Shown piece by piece: positions 23,601-33,430 of a stretch of 64,000 nt of DNA (the first letter of the stretch is position 1; each line of letters opens with the position of its first letter). This DNA comes from Paratinospora sagittata (lineage: Eukaryota > Streptophyta > Magnoliopsida > Ranunculales > Menispermaceae), in NCBI GenBank assembly GCA_035771175.1, contig CM069598.1:14880438-14944437 (forward strand), in the 5' to 3' direction. The position numbers and the translations under genes are program-made. The notes beneath the pieces are model-generated. The model did not search any database. It was not told the DNA's origin and saw only the letters and a list, made by a program, of their open reading frames with translations.

Positions 23601-24258
23601 GTGGAGAGCCAAAAGAGAGATAGAAGAAGAGAAATATCAATTATGCAAATACTAATAACAAGACTTGAACCCAAGACTTCTTGCAAAATCAAGGCTCTAA
23701 TTCCATGTTAGAAACCACTCAACCTAAAAGTTATATACTCTTCGTAAGGATATGCCAAAAGAGTAATGAAGATAAAACAAGATTGAACCTGTAACGGTTT
23801 ATTAAAGGGAAAAAAAAAAACTTCAGAGCTAATGTTGCAAAGGCATTTAATGTACAAATTAGGCTTTTGACTAAAAAGATGAGGGAAAAGGCATCAAATT
23901 GGCACTCTCCAACATTTTTCACATGCACAATCCTATCTCAGTCGCTTTTCACAAGACAACCACACCCAATCAAATACTGAACTAAAATAACTTCAAATTC
24001 TAAAAGCAAACTTAAGTGTTGTTCAAGCAGAGAACAATAACAATTCGCGAATCAAGCAAAAGCAACTCACTAAGTCCGAAAATGAAACAAACAACGCATG
24101 ATCAAACAAATATCCAAGATGGATTACAAAAGAAAAAAAAAAGAAGAAAAGTCAAAAAAAGATCTGAGAAACAAGAACCTGATGCCGAACAATACGAGTA
24201 ACTTAGAGGAGGAAGGCAAGCCATGAAAAGCTCTTCGGAAGAACGAAGAACTCCGCAT
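8646..24258 (-). CDS. NDB1: External alternative NAD(P)H-ubiquinone oxidoreductase, NDB1-like, complete
   Basis: Ten coding exons join in frame to 576 aa: 24258-24179, 20221-19945, 18755-18552, 18335-18085, 15089-14870, 14743-14639, 13715-13452, 13345-13224, 8952-8833, 8733-8646. All introns are GT-AG. Visible motifs are the FAD dinucleotide fold GTGWAG (residues 62-67), the second NAD(P)H fold GGGPTG (226-231), the FAD-proximal block YALGDCATINQRK, and an EF-hand loop DKDNSGTLTLAE (390-401) with all calcium ligands. The C-terminus is SRI, a peroxisomal PTS1-like tripeptide also found on some NDB1 proteins. Q263 at the end of the second fold's beta-2 strand is non-acidic; in this family that favours NADPH, as in NDB1, whereas NADH-specific forms carry Glu. 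Role: calcium-dependent oxidation of cytosolic NADPH feeding ubiquinone. Length matches the family (about 570-580 aa). Transposons swell the introns to make a 15.6 kb gene. Confidence 0.93.
11283..11455 (-). mobile_element. tRNA-derived SINE, family copy 1
   Basis: On the minus strand an A-box-like TTAAGGGGCATAAGGTTC is followed by a B-box-like GAGTTCGAGCCTC, then a conserved body (GGTGTTTGTGGTCGTGCCCC) and an A-rich tail at the low-coordinate end. The same body recurs at 23345-23491 and 36125-36290, so this is a dispersed SINE family. Confidence 0.7.
11866..12290. repeat. Palindrome plus 157-bp tandem duplication
   Basis: CCCACCCATATGGGTGGG (11866-11883) is a perfect 18-bp palindrome flanked by GGAAAGTG and CACTTTC, extending the stem. 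Immediately downstream, two copies of a roughly 157-bp unit (from about 11973 and about 12130) share CAACTTTCC, CCATACCAAAT and TACACATGTTAAATTATAG. Confidence 0.75.
12880..13180. mobile_element. LTR-retrotransposon fragment (candidate)
   Basis: It carries the plant LTR-type phrase ATGTGGTTCGGCTCTATGGC with CCTACATCCACGGG, and repeated ACAGGAAACAAATC and AGGAAATAA units (13080-13160). No ends or target duplication were identified. Confidence 0.35.
14125..14590 (+). pseudogene. Ty3/gypsy integrase fragment in NDB intron 6
   Basis: On the plus strand, antisense to the host gene, the translation gives a D-x-D-T-K-F-L-S type segment, then SRPVHPQTNGQTEVVNKTL, IRCLSREKPRQWDHAL and VEFDYNSSKNHS, which is the integrase catalytic core of plant Ty3/gypsy elements. 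A further piece (VHKQAKEHIANFNAKYK) continues after a frame change. Stops and frame changes show it is decayed. No LTRs, protease or reverse transcriptase are nearby. Confidence 0.85.
15445..17450 (-). mobile_element. Truncated L1-type LINE in NDB intron 4
   Basis: Minus-strand frames, in order from high coordinates, show an endonuclease C-terminal segment (CRLDWFLFSVGWEELF, then TSDHRPITLDSN and KWGPTPFRFQNDWF), a linker helix (KESLKQWDKETFG, about 16930), the reverse transcriptase N-terminal half (SKAPGPDGFSMLFFQKCW; GYRPISLVTSLYKIISKTLA; FKVDFAKAYDSVEW; GLRQGDP), and a C-terminal segment (SLWLERNNRIF, about 15740). The region between the RQGDP and ERNNR blocks, which should hold the catalytic YADD, is missing. 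The 3' end is A-rich (about 15450-15470). It sits in the same orientation as the host gene and must be spliced out with the intron. Confidence 0.9.
22089..22500 (-). pseudogene. Captured gene fragment, WD-repeat-protein-like N-terminal segment
   Basis: The left arm keeps an open frame with an acidic Asp/Ser-rich stretch followed by TKLDKDIQEIPWNKTGVSRETYRRAR. The K-D-I-Q-x-I-P-W segment followed by S-R-E-x-Y-R resembles a conserved block before the WD40 repeats of a plant WD-repeat family. That identification is from memory and tentative. The right-arm copy has stops and frame changes. No WD repeats are present, so it cannot be a functional gene. Confidence 0.5.
23345..23491 (-). mobile_element. 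SINE, family copy 2, with 10-bp target duplication
   Basis: It has a poly-T start (A-tail on the minus strand) and the same body as the SINEs at 11283 and 36125 (GAGCACGGCCACAAACACCC). It is flanked by the perfect direct repeat AAAGCATGAC (23335-23344 and 23492-23501). The uninterrupted counterpart in the left arm (near 22030) serves as the empty site and confirms the insertion limits. Confidence 0.85.
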
Positions 24259-24630
24259 ACTGATCTCTCTCTCACTCTTCCCTACTTGAACCAAACTCTG
24301 CCTTCTTCTTCCATCATATAATGACAAAAGAACGAAGAGACTGATAATAATAATAATAATATATATAAAAAAAAATAAAAAGAAGAAGAAGAAGCTGATC
24401 TGATCTTTTGTCAATTAAAAAGAACTGACGTACTAGTTTGAGAAAATGTTACTGTACTCCTAAAGCACCTGACCCAGTCGTTTCCACTGTAACATTCTTA
24501 TCTTCTTCTTTTTTCCTTTGTACGGTAATGTGAGCTTCTATTGGTTTTTTTCAGATTACAGATAACATGCGGAAGGAGATTTACATGGCATTTTAATCCA
24601 CCGTTGGATGGTAAGGGCATGCCCGGTGAT
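24259..24630 (-). promoter_or_regulatory. Upstream region of the NDB1-like gene
   Basis: About 370 bp separate the ATG (24258) from the left terminal repeat of the Mutator-like element. On the plus strand it holds a (TAA)n run (24345-24360), an A-rich stretch and TGACGTAC (24426), which contains a TGACG-type bZIP core. No TATA box could be chosen with confidence. Confidence 0.4.
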
Positions 24631-24739
24631 CGGGTGAAATTTATCAAAATAACATTTTAAAAATTTTATTTTATAAGAATATCACATTTGTTATAAATTT
24701 ATATCTATGCATGTTTGGCCTCTAAAAAATTTAATACGT

Positions 24740-26015
24740 CCTTTTTTTTTTTTTACTTAAACATAACTCTCCCAAACTTCTTAAGTGCCCCATTTCACTT
24801 TTCTCTCGACAGAAACCCTTTTTTCTTTGTATCTTGTGTTTTTTCTTTTTTCTGTGCTTCCTCTCCTTCTTCTTCATCTGCCATTATTTCTCTCTTTTTC
24901 TATGCTTCTTCTTCTTCTTCAGCTGTCACTTCTTCATTGTAGTCTTGCCCTAATGTTATTGTTTATGTTGAGATTATGTTGTTCTGGGTATTTAGAGATC
25001 AATATAATAGTTTTGTGATATTTACTGATTTCTTGACATGGGTATGTATGGTTGGGTTCAGTTGTTTTGTTGTTTGGTTGTGGATTTTGTAAATTGAAAT
25101 ATCTATTTGAATGTGTTTGTTTTTTGTAATGGACATATAGGTTTTAATCTGGTTACTATGTTCTTATTTGTCTGATATATTGTTAGATGGTATTTTTAGC
25201 AGAGGCGTTCCTTCGAATTTTTTGAGAAAAACATTAGGAATTTTTTTGTGAAATTATTGTTCAAGTTCAATGTGTTTTTTCTTTATGGAATTTTTTGGTT
25301 TAGAGTGTAATTTTTGTAATGGGATAAAATAATCTCATTTTTCCTAATATAAACAAGTGAATGGTCAATTGATTTTGATTACTAAAAAATATTGAAAATA
25401 TTGGGAATGAAAGTATTATGTTCATGCGCTTCTAATTTCTTTATGATTTCCTTGATTTGAATGCGGTACGATCTCAAATATTTTTTTTAATGAAAAAATG
25501 TTTATAAATGCTTAGGTTGATTCATCGTTTGGGCATTTTAAGTTGTGATTGAAAATATTTATTTTCTTTTATTTTTTTCTTTTTAATTTTTACTATTTTG
25601 GTTGTTAGGTCCTAATGAATTCATGAAAATTTCTTACTGCATAACTTTTCTTTGTTTCAAAAGAAAAAAAAAATCTTTATTTTTAAAAATTGAAAAAGTC
25701 ATATTGGTATGATTTAAAAAAAATATATCACTTAGAAATAAATATATGAAGATGTTTCTATTACTATTGATGTATTATGTCCACCTTGACATATATCATT
25801 ATAGATTGACTAATATGTTTCTCTTTTAACTGGTTATTATAGAGTTATTGATATATCTCCAAACTGGCATGTACATGTACTATTATAGAGTGATTGATAT
25901 AATATAAAATGTATAATTTATGTGCAACTTAACATGTATCATTGTAGATATATCCCCTTACTAACATGGTTTTTTTTTTATAAGCCTTACTAACATGATT
26001 AATATATATTTTGAT
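24740..26015. other. MULE left-side non-coding region
   Basis: Pyrimidine-rich then AT-rich DNA without a supportable gene. The block 25780-25970 repeats TATTATAGAGT-GATTGATAT-like phrases, weakly recalling the GACTGATATAT units of the right-side array. It ends in an acceptor-like TTTTCGCAG before the coding remnant. Confidence 0.5.
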
Positions 26016-26023
26016 TTTCGCAG

Positions 26024-27388
26024 GAAAATGAAGCACAAGCTTCGTTACACTGGAACATTACTCCCAGTTAAGGCGAAAAAAAAGGTCACAATTTTCTGAT
26101 ACGATATCATGTATTTTACAAAAGTGTGAAGGCAATGAAAAAAGGAAAAAAAAAATATTAAGGAAGACATGTTTTGGGCATCTTATCTTTGATACACCCA
26201 AAAATGCCCAATTTTCAGGTAGCATAATGACATATATGCTACTTCGTTTGATTTCCAATATGAATTCAAAAAATGTCTATCTTCTTATTGGTGAGAAGAT
26301 TCTGAAGTTCGATTTGGAAGAATTTCATAAGGTTATTGGCATAAAGCATGAAATTGTTAAATGACCGATGTACCTAAACAACCTTGGGAAAATCTTTAAA
26401 GGAAATGTGGACATTTGTAATGATGATATCAAGGAGAAATATATATAACCTGTCACCAAGGATGATGAAGAGTTTGTTAAGTGGACCTTACTTTATTTTC
26501 TTGATGTAGGCCTTATAGGAAAAGACTGCAATACAAATATAAATAATATTTTTTTCACCCTATCAATTTCTTAGAAGAATTCAATAAATTTTCTTGAAGT
26601 CAAGTGAGCGAGACTCGCACTATACAGTCACCCAACAAAATGGATGGCAAGTAACTAATGAAGCTCCTAAGTCAAGGTCATGTAACTTAAATGAGTTTTC
26701 ATATGCATTTCAGGTATTAACATTTGCATATTATGATAATGTTTTATTTATATAGATGTACACTAATATGTTGGGCTATATTACAACGACATAGGTATGG
26801 GCCCTGCAAATAAATATGCGAAAGAGATATCCGGATTAAAGAAGGATGTCCCATTGATTATGAGATGTCAATGTCTACCATCCCAACATTCAAAAAAATA
26901 ACCAAACTTTTAAAGAAGAACGATATTAGTATCACAACCATGATTTTTTAAATAAATACATATGTGCATGACGTATGCTTTCACACAAATTGTCAATCGT
27001 GTACTTGCGTTTAATTGTGGAAAACATCTATAAATTAGATGAACAGGAAAAGAGCATGGATGAAGCAGACTCATAAGCCAAAAAAGTTGAACAACCAACA
27101 TCCGAAAATGAAAAAGTTGAGAATGCAAAAATAGATACACTTGTTGAGGAGAGTAAAAGGCCCAAGATGACTGTAGAAGTGGATGACGATTGTTTTAGTA
27201 AAAGAGTTATACTTCAATGCATCATTAAAATTGAAGAAAAAGTCAAAAGTCATCGAGAGAAAATGAGATGTTATCGAAAGGAGGTGAAACATGAGCTCAT
27301 CAACATCAACAATAAACTAAATCACCTTATATCAATAATTGACAACATGGTAACAAACAAAGAAAATGGAGTTGAGAAAAATGCTAGT
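26024..27388 (+). pseudogene. Ulp1/DUF1985-type transposon gene, degenerate 5' part
   Basis: Open pieces on the plus strand include MLLRLISNMNSKNVYLLIGE followed by KILKFDLEEFHKVIGIKHE (26238-26357). These resemble the DUF1985 domain that precedes Ulp1-type SUMO protease domains in plant MULE-borne genes. A later frame encodes a Lys/Glu-rich, coiled-coil-like segment (KRVILQCIIKIEEKVKSHRE, 27200-27255). In-frame stops separate the pieces, and the catalytic protease domain is not seen. The frame is broken at about 27388 by an LTR-like insertion and appears to resume at about 31965. Confidence 0.6.
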
Positions 27389-27979
27389 GTTGGGCCAAAT
27401 TATAGTCCAAAAGGGGGGGTGAATTGGACTTTACAGATTTTCGTGAAACCTTACTAAACACTTAATGACAAAGATAAACAATTAAACAAAGTGCAAGAAA
27501 AGTAAATAATGGACAGTGATTTAGAGTGGTTCAGCTTTTTCAAAGCCTACCTCCACTACTTGACCTCCTCGGTCAAGATTTTCCAAACATCTACTAACTT
27601 TGATTCAACTTACGGGTATGAATCAAACTGTTACAACTTGATTCAACTTACGAGTGTGAATCGGACCGTTACAAACACTGACCTCCGGTTATGAGTCTTC
27701 CTAATTGGCTAACCAGCCAATTTCAATACAAAAGTGTTACAAAAATGAAGAGATTGTTCTATACCAAACAACTTTCAAATGAAGTACAAGTAAGAATGAA
27801 TACCTTCCAAATGATGTACAATCAAAGTGTGTAAAATGAAGAGCAAGCTGAAATAAGGAAGGACCTCTTTGGACTTGATTGAGAAATAATGAAGTTTTAA
27901 CCACTCAATCAAAAACCTTTGTCACTTGAAATCTCTTGGAAAAATGTCTTCTCAAAATGAAGGTTTAATGCACAGAAGA

Positions 27980-30830
27980 TGTAACGCCTCGAAATTTTGT
28001 CTACGTAGCCCGTATCCCATTCCGCTTGAGTGCCCAACCCAATGTCTTTGCATTAATATGTTATGTGTATAATATGAGTTGATTATATGATAACTTTATG
28101 TTAGGTGTCTCAAATGGACTTGGGAATATTAGAAATGAGTCTGAAATGCATTTTTACATAGAAATCGACCTATTATACGAGAAATTTCGATGTATATTGA
28201 GCGTATAGCGAAGAAAGAAAGAATCGAAAAAATTTGGAAAGCTGAAACGCATTTCAGCGTGGCCGAGAGCCTTCCAGGCCAAAAAATAATTCGTGAAACG
28301 CATTTCACCTGGAAAAAAATACAAATTTTGGCAAATTTTGTATTTTGGGTGGGTCCCACTTGTGTATAAGCCATGTATACCCTCATTTGTCTCTCATTTC
28401 ACACTTTTGAGCACTTGAGAGAAGGGAAAGAGTAGGAGAAAGAGATGAGGAAAGAATCTTGAGGTTGCTAAGTAATTCATGCTCAATCTCTTCCAAGGTA
28501 AGTGTGATTTACCTTCATCTTTTACAAATTCTTCTTGAATCATGGAAATGAGCTTGGTTTTGATCTAAGGTTGGGTATGAACCACGGTTTGGAAGTGTTC
28601 CTAGCCTAGGGTTTATTGATTTTCACAATTTTATGCTCGTTTATAGTAGAAACAACCCTCTATGACCTAGATCTACACTATATATGCATTTCTCAAGCAC
28701 TTTACCATGTTTTTGGTGGTGCATAGAGTTAGGGTTTCGTTGGAAACTCTTAGGAACATGTTGTATGCTAAGGATTTGGATTCCTAAGGTGACTTGGAAT
28801 CCAATGGTAGCATTTTCCCTAATTTCTAGCAAGAAATTGGTGAAGTTATGTGTATTGGCCCTAAATCTAGAAAATGAACTTAGGGCTTTCTATTAAACTT
28901 GCATGTCAACTATGTTGAATAAATGACCCATCCTAAATGATTGATGGTGGAATTTGGTGATTATGCTTGTTGGAAACCCTATGTGTAGTGTAAAATTGGC
29001 TTAGGGCTTGATTTTGAGACTTTGCCCAAAATTGGGGCTTTTGACCTAAATCAAGTCAATTTAATTGGGACTTGTCTAATTGGACCCAGATTGAATTGAA
29101 TTATAGGTCTATGATGGTTAGACTTGCATTAGAATTAAATGAGTTAGTTCAATTTGACTCTGTGCCCTATTGTAGAGATTATTCCCAAATTAGGGCATAT
29201 GCCACGTATTGGCTTAAATTGGGAATTTGTGTTGATTACGATCAATCTTTCATGGTTTAAATGTTGAATGGTGCATTGATTTGGATAGCCATGAATAGAC
29301 CTAGACTAAGTGTTTGTCTTGGATTTTGGAATTGAGTTTTTATATGTGGATTGGTATGGATGTTGAGGTTGATCATGAGAAGATAGAACTCATCATATGA
29401 CTTAGATGCACATGGACCTATGGTTGTGGGAATTAATCATGATTAGCGTATTGTATATGGAAATGATCATGATGATTGATGTATGTGCATGTATTTATGA
29501 TTTACAGGATCTTGATTTGCATTGAAATTTGTGTTCATCCGTGTGTGGATAACATAGCTTACGTGGCTTGGTTGTGAGTAGTTGTTCCCTATGATTATCA
29601 TTTGTATCATCATATTAATTTATACTTGTATGTTAAAAGTCATGAAATATCATTATGGAAATGCATGTGTTTAATGTGTTTTAAAATGACATGTATTGAG
29701 AAACTCTAGAAGCTTTGGATGTTCCATGCTAAGTTCTCTTAGATGTTTTAGGAAGCTTGTGTATGTTGCCAAGCTACCTTCTCTAGAGGTAAATTTGAAT
29801 GTTGAAACTCTAGAAGCTTTGGATGTCCCAAGCTAAGTTCTTCTAGATGTTCTAGGAAGCTGGTGCATGTTGCCAAGCTAACTTCTCTAGAGGTAAATTT
29901 GAATATTGGAAAACTCTAGAAGCTTTGGATGTTCCAAGCTAAGTCCCTTAGATGTTCTAGGAGGCTTGTGCATGTTACCAAGCTGACTTCTCTAGAGGTG
30001 GAATTGAATGTATTGACATTACGCTATACCCCAATAAGGGAGGGCCATGTTGGTCCTTACAACAGGGAAATGATGTGGAAAAATGAATGGTTTTGAAATG
30101 CATGAAAATGGTTTAATGTTTATTTTACTATGTGCTTTTTGTTTCACATATTCATGAGCATTATTTCATGCATATGCATAACATATGACTTTTATTGATG
30201 TATAATTGATGGCATAAATGAACATTATTCACTGAACATAGTTGGCTCACCCTCTCACTCTCTTTTTAGGTCCTACAGATAAGGGCAAAGACATTATATT
30301 TGCTTAAGGACCTAGCCACTGCAAAGCTATGGACGTCTTGATGTGAGTCTAGGACTCTTGTATAGTAATGGACGTCTATTTATGCATATGTATATTGTTT
30401 TTTTATTTTGATACATATGTAATCTATAACACTTGTTAAACCTAAATGGTGAGTAGTGTTGTTATGTTGTTGTATATTGGCCATGAGCCTTGGACATTTG
30501 ATGATGATGAGTCTGGGTATGTTGACCCTAGACTAGTTTGGTTTATTTTGGAGACCATGTTGATTATTATGTTTTCATTTGGAGATCAATATTATTTGAT
30601 TCATGTGGATGTGTATGACGCTTTTAGAACTGTTAAGTCTATCAGGTGATAGTTGTTTGGAAAAAAATAAATTATGGGGACTTTATGGAGAGTCTGGTTG
30701 AGGCTTGTAGGGTCCCGATCATCCCATGAGATGATTTGGGGTGGTCGTGGATGCCTACGTCGAGCCTCCCACCCTGACATTCTGCACGCCAATCCATTGG
30801 GATGGCGGTCTGGAGTGTGGGGTCGCTACA
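27980..30830. mobile_element. Solo LTR, 2,851 bp, with GAAGA target duplication
   Basis: It begins TGTAACGCCTCG and ends GGGGTCGCTACA, so it has TG...CA ends with TGTA/TACA inverted tips. It is flanked by a perfect 5-bp direct repeat GAAGA (27975-27979 and 30831-30835). No gag-pol is present. LTRs with TGTAACGCC ends are typical of plant Ty3/gypsy elements. The likely origin is recombination between the two LTRs of a full element. It is nested in the copia-like LTR, which is nested in the MULE. Confidence 0.85.
29701..30015. repeat. Three tandem ~105-bp repeats in the solo LTR
   Basis: AAACTCTAGAAGCTTTGGAT starts units at 29701, 29805 and 29911. Each continues through TGCCAAGCT or TACCAAGCT to CTTCTCTAGAGGT. 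The units are highly similar. Confidence 0.9.
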
Positions 30831-31965
30831 GAAGATTTCTTTTGTAGACTTGAAAAGTTTGGATGAAGTACTTGAATAACTTGGAGAACTTGAAAGCTTT
30901 TCTTCTCAAAGATGGAAAATAAAAAACAAATCAAATACTCGATTGAACCTTGTTTTCCTTTTGAAAGATGTGGAGAACTAATTGTAGCACAAGTTCTTTT
31001 CTTTCAAAGATTTTGCAAAAGGTTGTTCATAATGAGCTAAGGAACATATTTATAGAAAAATATTTTATAAAAAGTAAGAACATTGGTTTTATACATAGAA
31101 CCTGGTTTCTGTTCAAAATGAACTTGAAAACAGTTCTCTGTTTTTAACACGAAAACGCGTTTCCTTTGAGAGAAATGCATTTTTATGTGAAATTTCAGAA
31201 TTGCCCTAAAAGTAGGAAATGTGTTTCTCTCAGAGGAAACACGTTTTTGTGTGCATTTCTCGAAATCATAATTCTGAGAATTTTGAGGAAACGCGTTTCT
31301 GCTTGACTAAGTGAAATTTTTCACTAAGTCCAAACACAAGAAACACATTTCTGCAATATGCATAAACTTAAACATGTTTTCTTTTGATGTGTGTAATCAA
31401 AACATGTTTTCTTGATCAAACAAGTCTAAATACACTTGAATATACTGAATTTGATCAAATTAAATAATGAACAAGTGTTAAACTCATTATGGCTGAAAAG
31501 TCAAACTCTTGACTAATATTTGAAATAGGTTGGACTTTAAAAAATGGTTGATTTTTTCAAATCAAAAGTTAAATACATTCAACTCAACTTCAAATCAATA
31601 TAATTGAAGTGATTTTATGATCAAAACACAAATCAAGATAACTTCGATCAAACAAGCAAAAAGTTGACTTTCAGTCAAAACATTTGACTTCGCAAAACAC
31701 AAGAATGATTTTGAAATATGATGCATGCATAGACTTTGGCTGACACAAGTAGAAAATATTCTACGACCCTATGGAATCTAAGCAACTACATTACATAGAT
31801 GTGATCTTGATCGTCCGATTGCTTTGATCCACTTCGAGCTTTGACTTTGACTTTTTGGTTAACTATACATATATGATCATTGAAGTACTGAAACACCTTA
31901 GTCAAAGTGATTAGTATGCAAAGAATGTTATTTGCAATCATCAAAACATATAATGGTGATAAGTT

Positions 31966-32390
31966 AATAACTAGCGTGGGATACGATAATTATAAGGGGC
32001 AGGACGTTCCTTGTGATATGTAAGAAGAAAGCATTGGTAATGGTTATAGCGAAAATGATAATGATGTCCCAAGTGTTAATGTACATGTGGATGATAGTGA
32101 AGAAAGTGAGATGGGCAATGGAGATAATGAAAAATGATTAGTTTTGGTTGACAGAAAGGGTGCAAGAAACATGGAAGTGTTAACATCCTTACCCTGGTTG
32201 ACAGAAAGGGTGCAAGAAACATGGAAGTGTTAACATCTTTACCCTGTAACAAAGATGATATCACACTAAATAGTAATTGTGCATATTCATCCATCGTGGT
32301 TTTAAAAGAACCTTCAACTGGCTTGCACCATAAGATTAAAGCACAATGGGTCATCAAGTGAGGTGTTTCACTACGCACACCATACACTAA
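31966..32390 (+). pseudogene. MULE gene remnant, continuation after the LTR insertion, with 50-bp duplication
   Basis: The plus-strand translation gives an acidic stretch (NDNDVPSVNVHVDDSEESEM), then stops. A 50-bp direct tandem duplication lies at 32146-32195 and 32196-32245 (GGTTGACAGAAAGGGTGCAA onward). Assignment to the same gene as 26024-27388 rests on position only. Confidence 0.4.
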
Positions 32391-32399
32391 AAACTAATG

Positions 32400-33430
32400 T
32401 GCGATGTTTCGGTCATATCGAAATTAATATATCAATCATATCTCAACCTATCATAATAGAGATATATCAGTAATATCAGAGTTGATAAAATCAGTCAAAG
32501 CTCTATCACACAATATATATATCATCGATTCTCTATCGCACAATATAGTTATGACCGATATATCGGTGATATCAAAATCGATATAATTTTATTTTTTTAT
32601 CGTTAGATATAACTAATATGTTTATGACTATTATCTATTGGTAATATCATAATTGATTTATCAGTCGTAATGCATATATAGACAAGACTGATATATCAGT
32701 AATATCAGAATCGATACATCAGTCATGTTTCTGTCGTGAAATAAAGATATGACTGATACATCAGTGAGGTCAAAATCGATACATTTGTCATATCTTTATA
32801 ACTAGATATGACTGATATATTAGTAATATCCGAACCAATACATTGGTCATGTTTATATCACAGAATAAAGATATGGCTGATACATCGGTGATGTCAAAAT
32901 CGATACATCTATCATATCTCTATAACTAGATATGACTGACATATCAATAATATCAGGACCGATACATCGGTCATATTTTTGTCGTGGTATAAAGATATGA
33001 GCGATACATTAGTGATGTCAAAACTGATACATCTGTCATATATCTATAACTAGATATGACTGATATATCGGTAATATCATAACCAATACATCGGTCATGT
33101 TTATATCACGAAATAAATATGTGATTGATACATCGGTGATGTCAAAATCAATACATCTGTCATATCTCTATAACTAGATATAACTGACATATCGTAAATA
33201 TTAGAACCGATACATCGGTCATGTTTCTGTCGTGGTATAAAGATATGAGCGATACATTGGTGATGTCAAAACTGATATATCTGTCATATCTCTATAACTA
33301 GATATGACTGATATATCGATAATATCAGAACTGATATATCGATCATGTTTCTGTCTCGAAATAAAGATATAACTAGATATGACTAATATATTGGTATTAC
33401 CATAACTGATATATATTAGTCGAGCGTCTA
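32400..33430. repeat. 124-bp tandem repeat array with internal hairpins
   Basis: ACTAGATATGACTGA-type unit starts fall at 32801, 32925, 33049, 33173 and 33297, each exactly 124 bp apart. More diverged units extend left (about 32553, 32677) and a short partial unit follows at 33372. Each unit has two inverted repeats of the form ATGACTGATATATCGGT ... ACCGATACATCGGTCAT. It lies close inside the right end of the MULE. Confidence 0.92.

Larger units (their letters stand above)
20222..24178 (-). other. NDB intron 1 (3.96 kb)
   Basis: Between AG|GTTCTT at 24179 and GCAG|T at 20221. It holds a large inverted repeat (21946-23580) with a captured gene fragment and a nested SINE. The rest (20330-21940 and 23590-24170) shows no coding potential that I can support. 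Continuity is supported by the phase match of exons 1 and 2 (AG + T gives Ser). Confidence 0.8.
27388..31965. mobile_element. Copia-like LTR inserted in the MULE gene (second copy of the 505-2500 family)
   Basis: It starts near TGTTGGGCC (27388) and ends near AATCATCAAAACA (about 31962). It shares landmarks with 505-2500: the AGGGG-TGAATT opening, GAGTGGTTCAGC with CCTACCTCCACTACTTGACC, GATTCAACTTACGGGTATGA units and the ATCATCAAAA close. Excluding the nested solo LTR, it is about 1.7 kb. In place of the GCGTCCTGA array it has AAACGCGTTTC-type inverted motifs at 31145-31345. The ends are approximate. Confidence 0.55.

Noticed and set aside
24715..25018. Overlapping Ser/Phe/Leu-rich open frames just inside the MULE left end
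   Set aside because: They result from a long CTT/TTC-rich pyrimidine tract; no conserved sequence.
32400..33430. CRISPR-like array
   Set aside because: Regular spacing, but there are no distinct spacers: the whole 124-bp unit repeats, and the context is a plant transposon.
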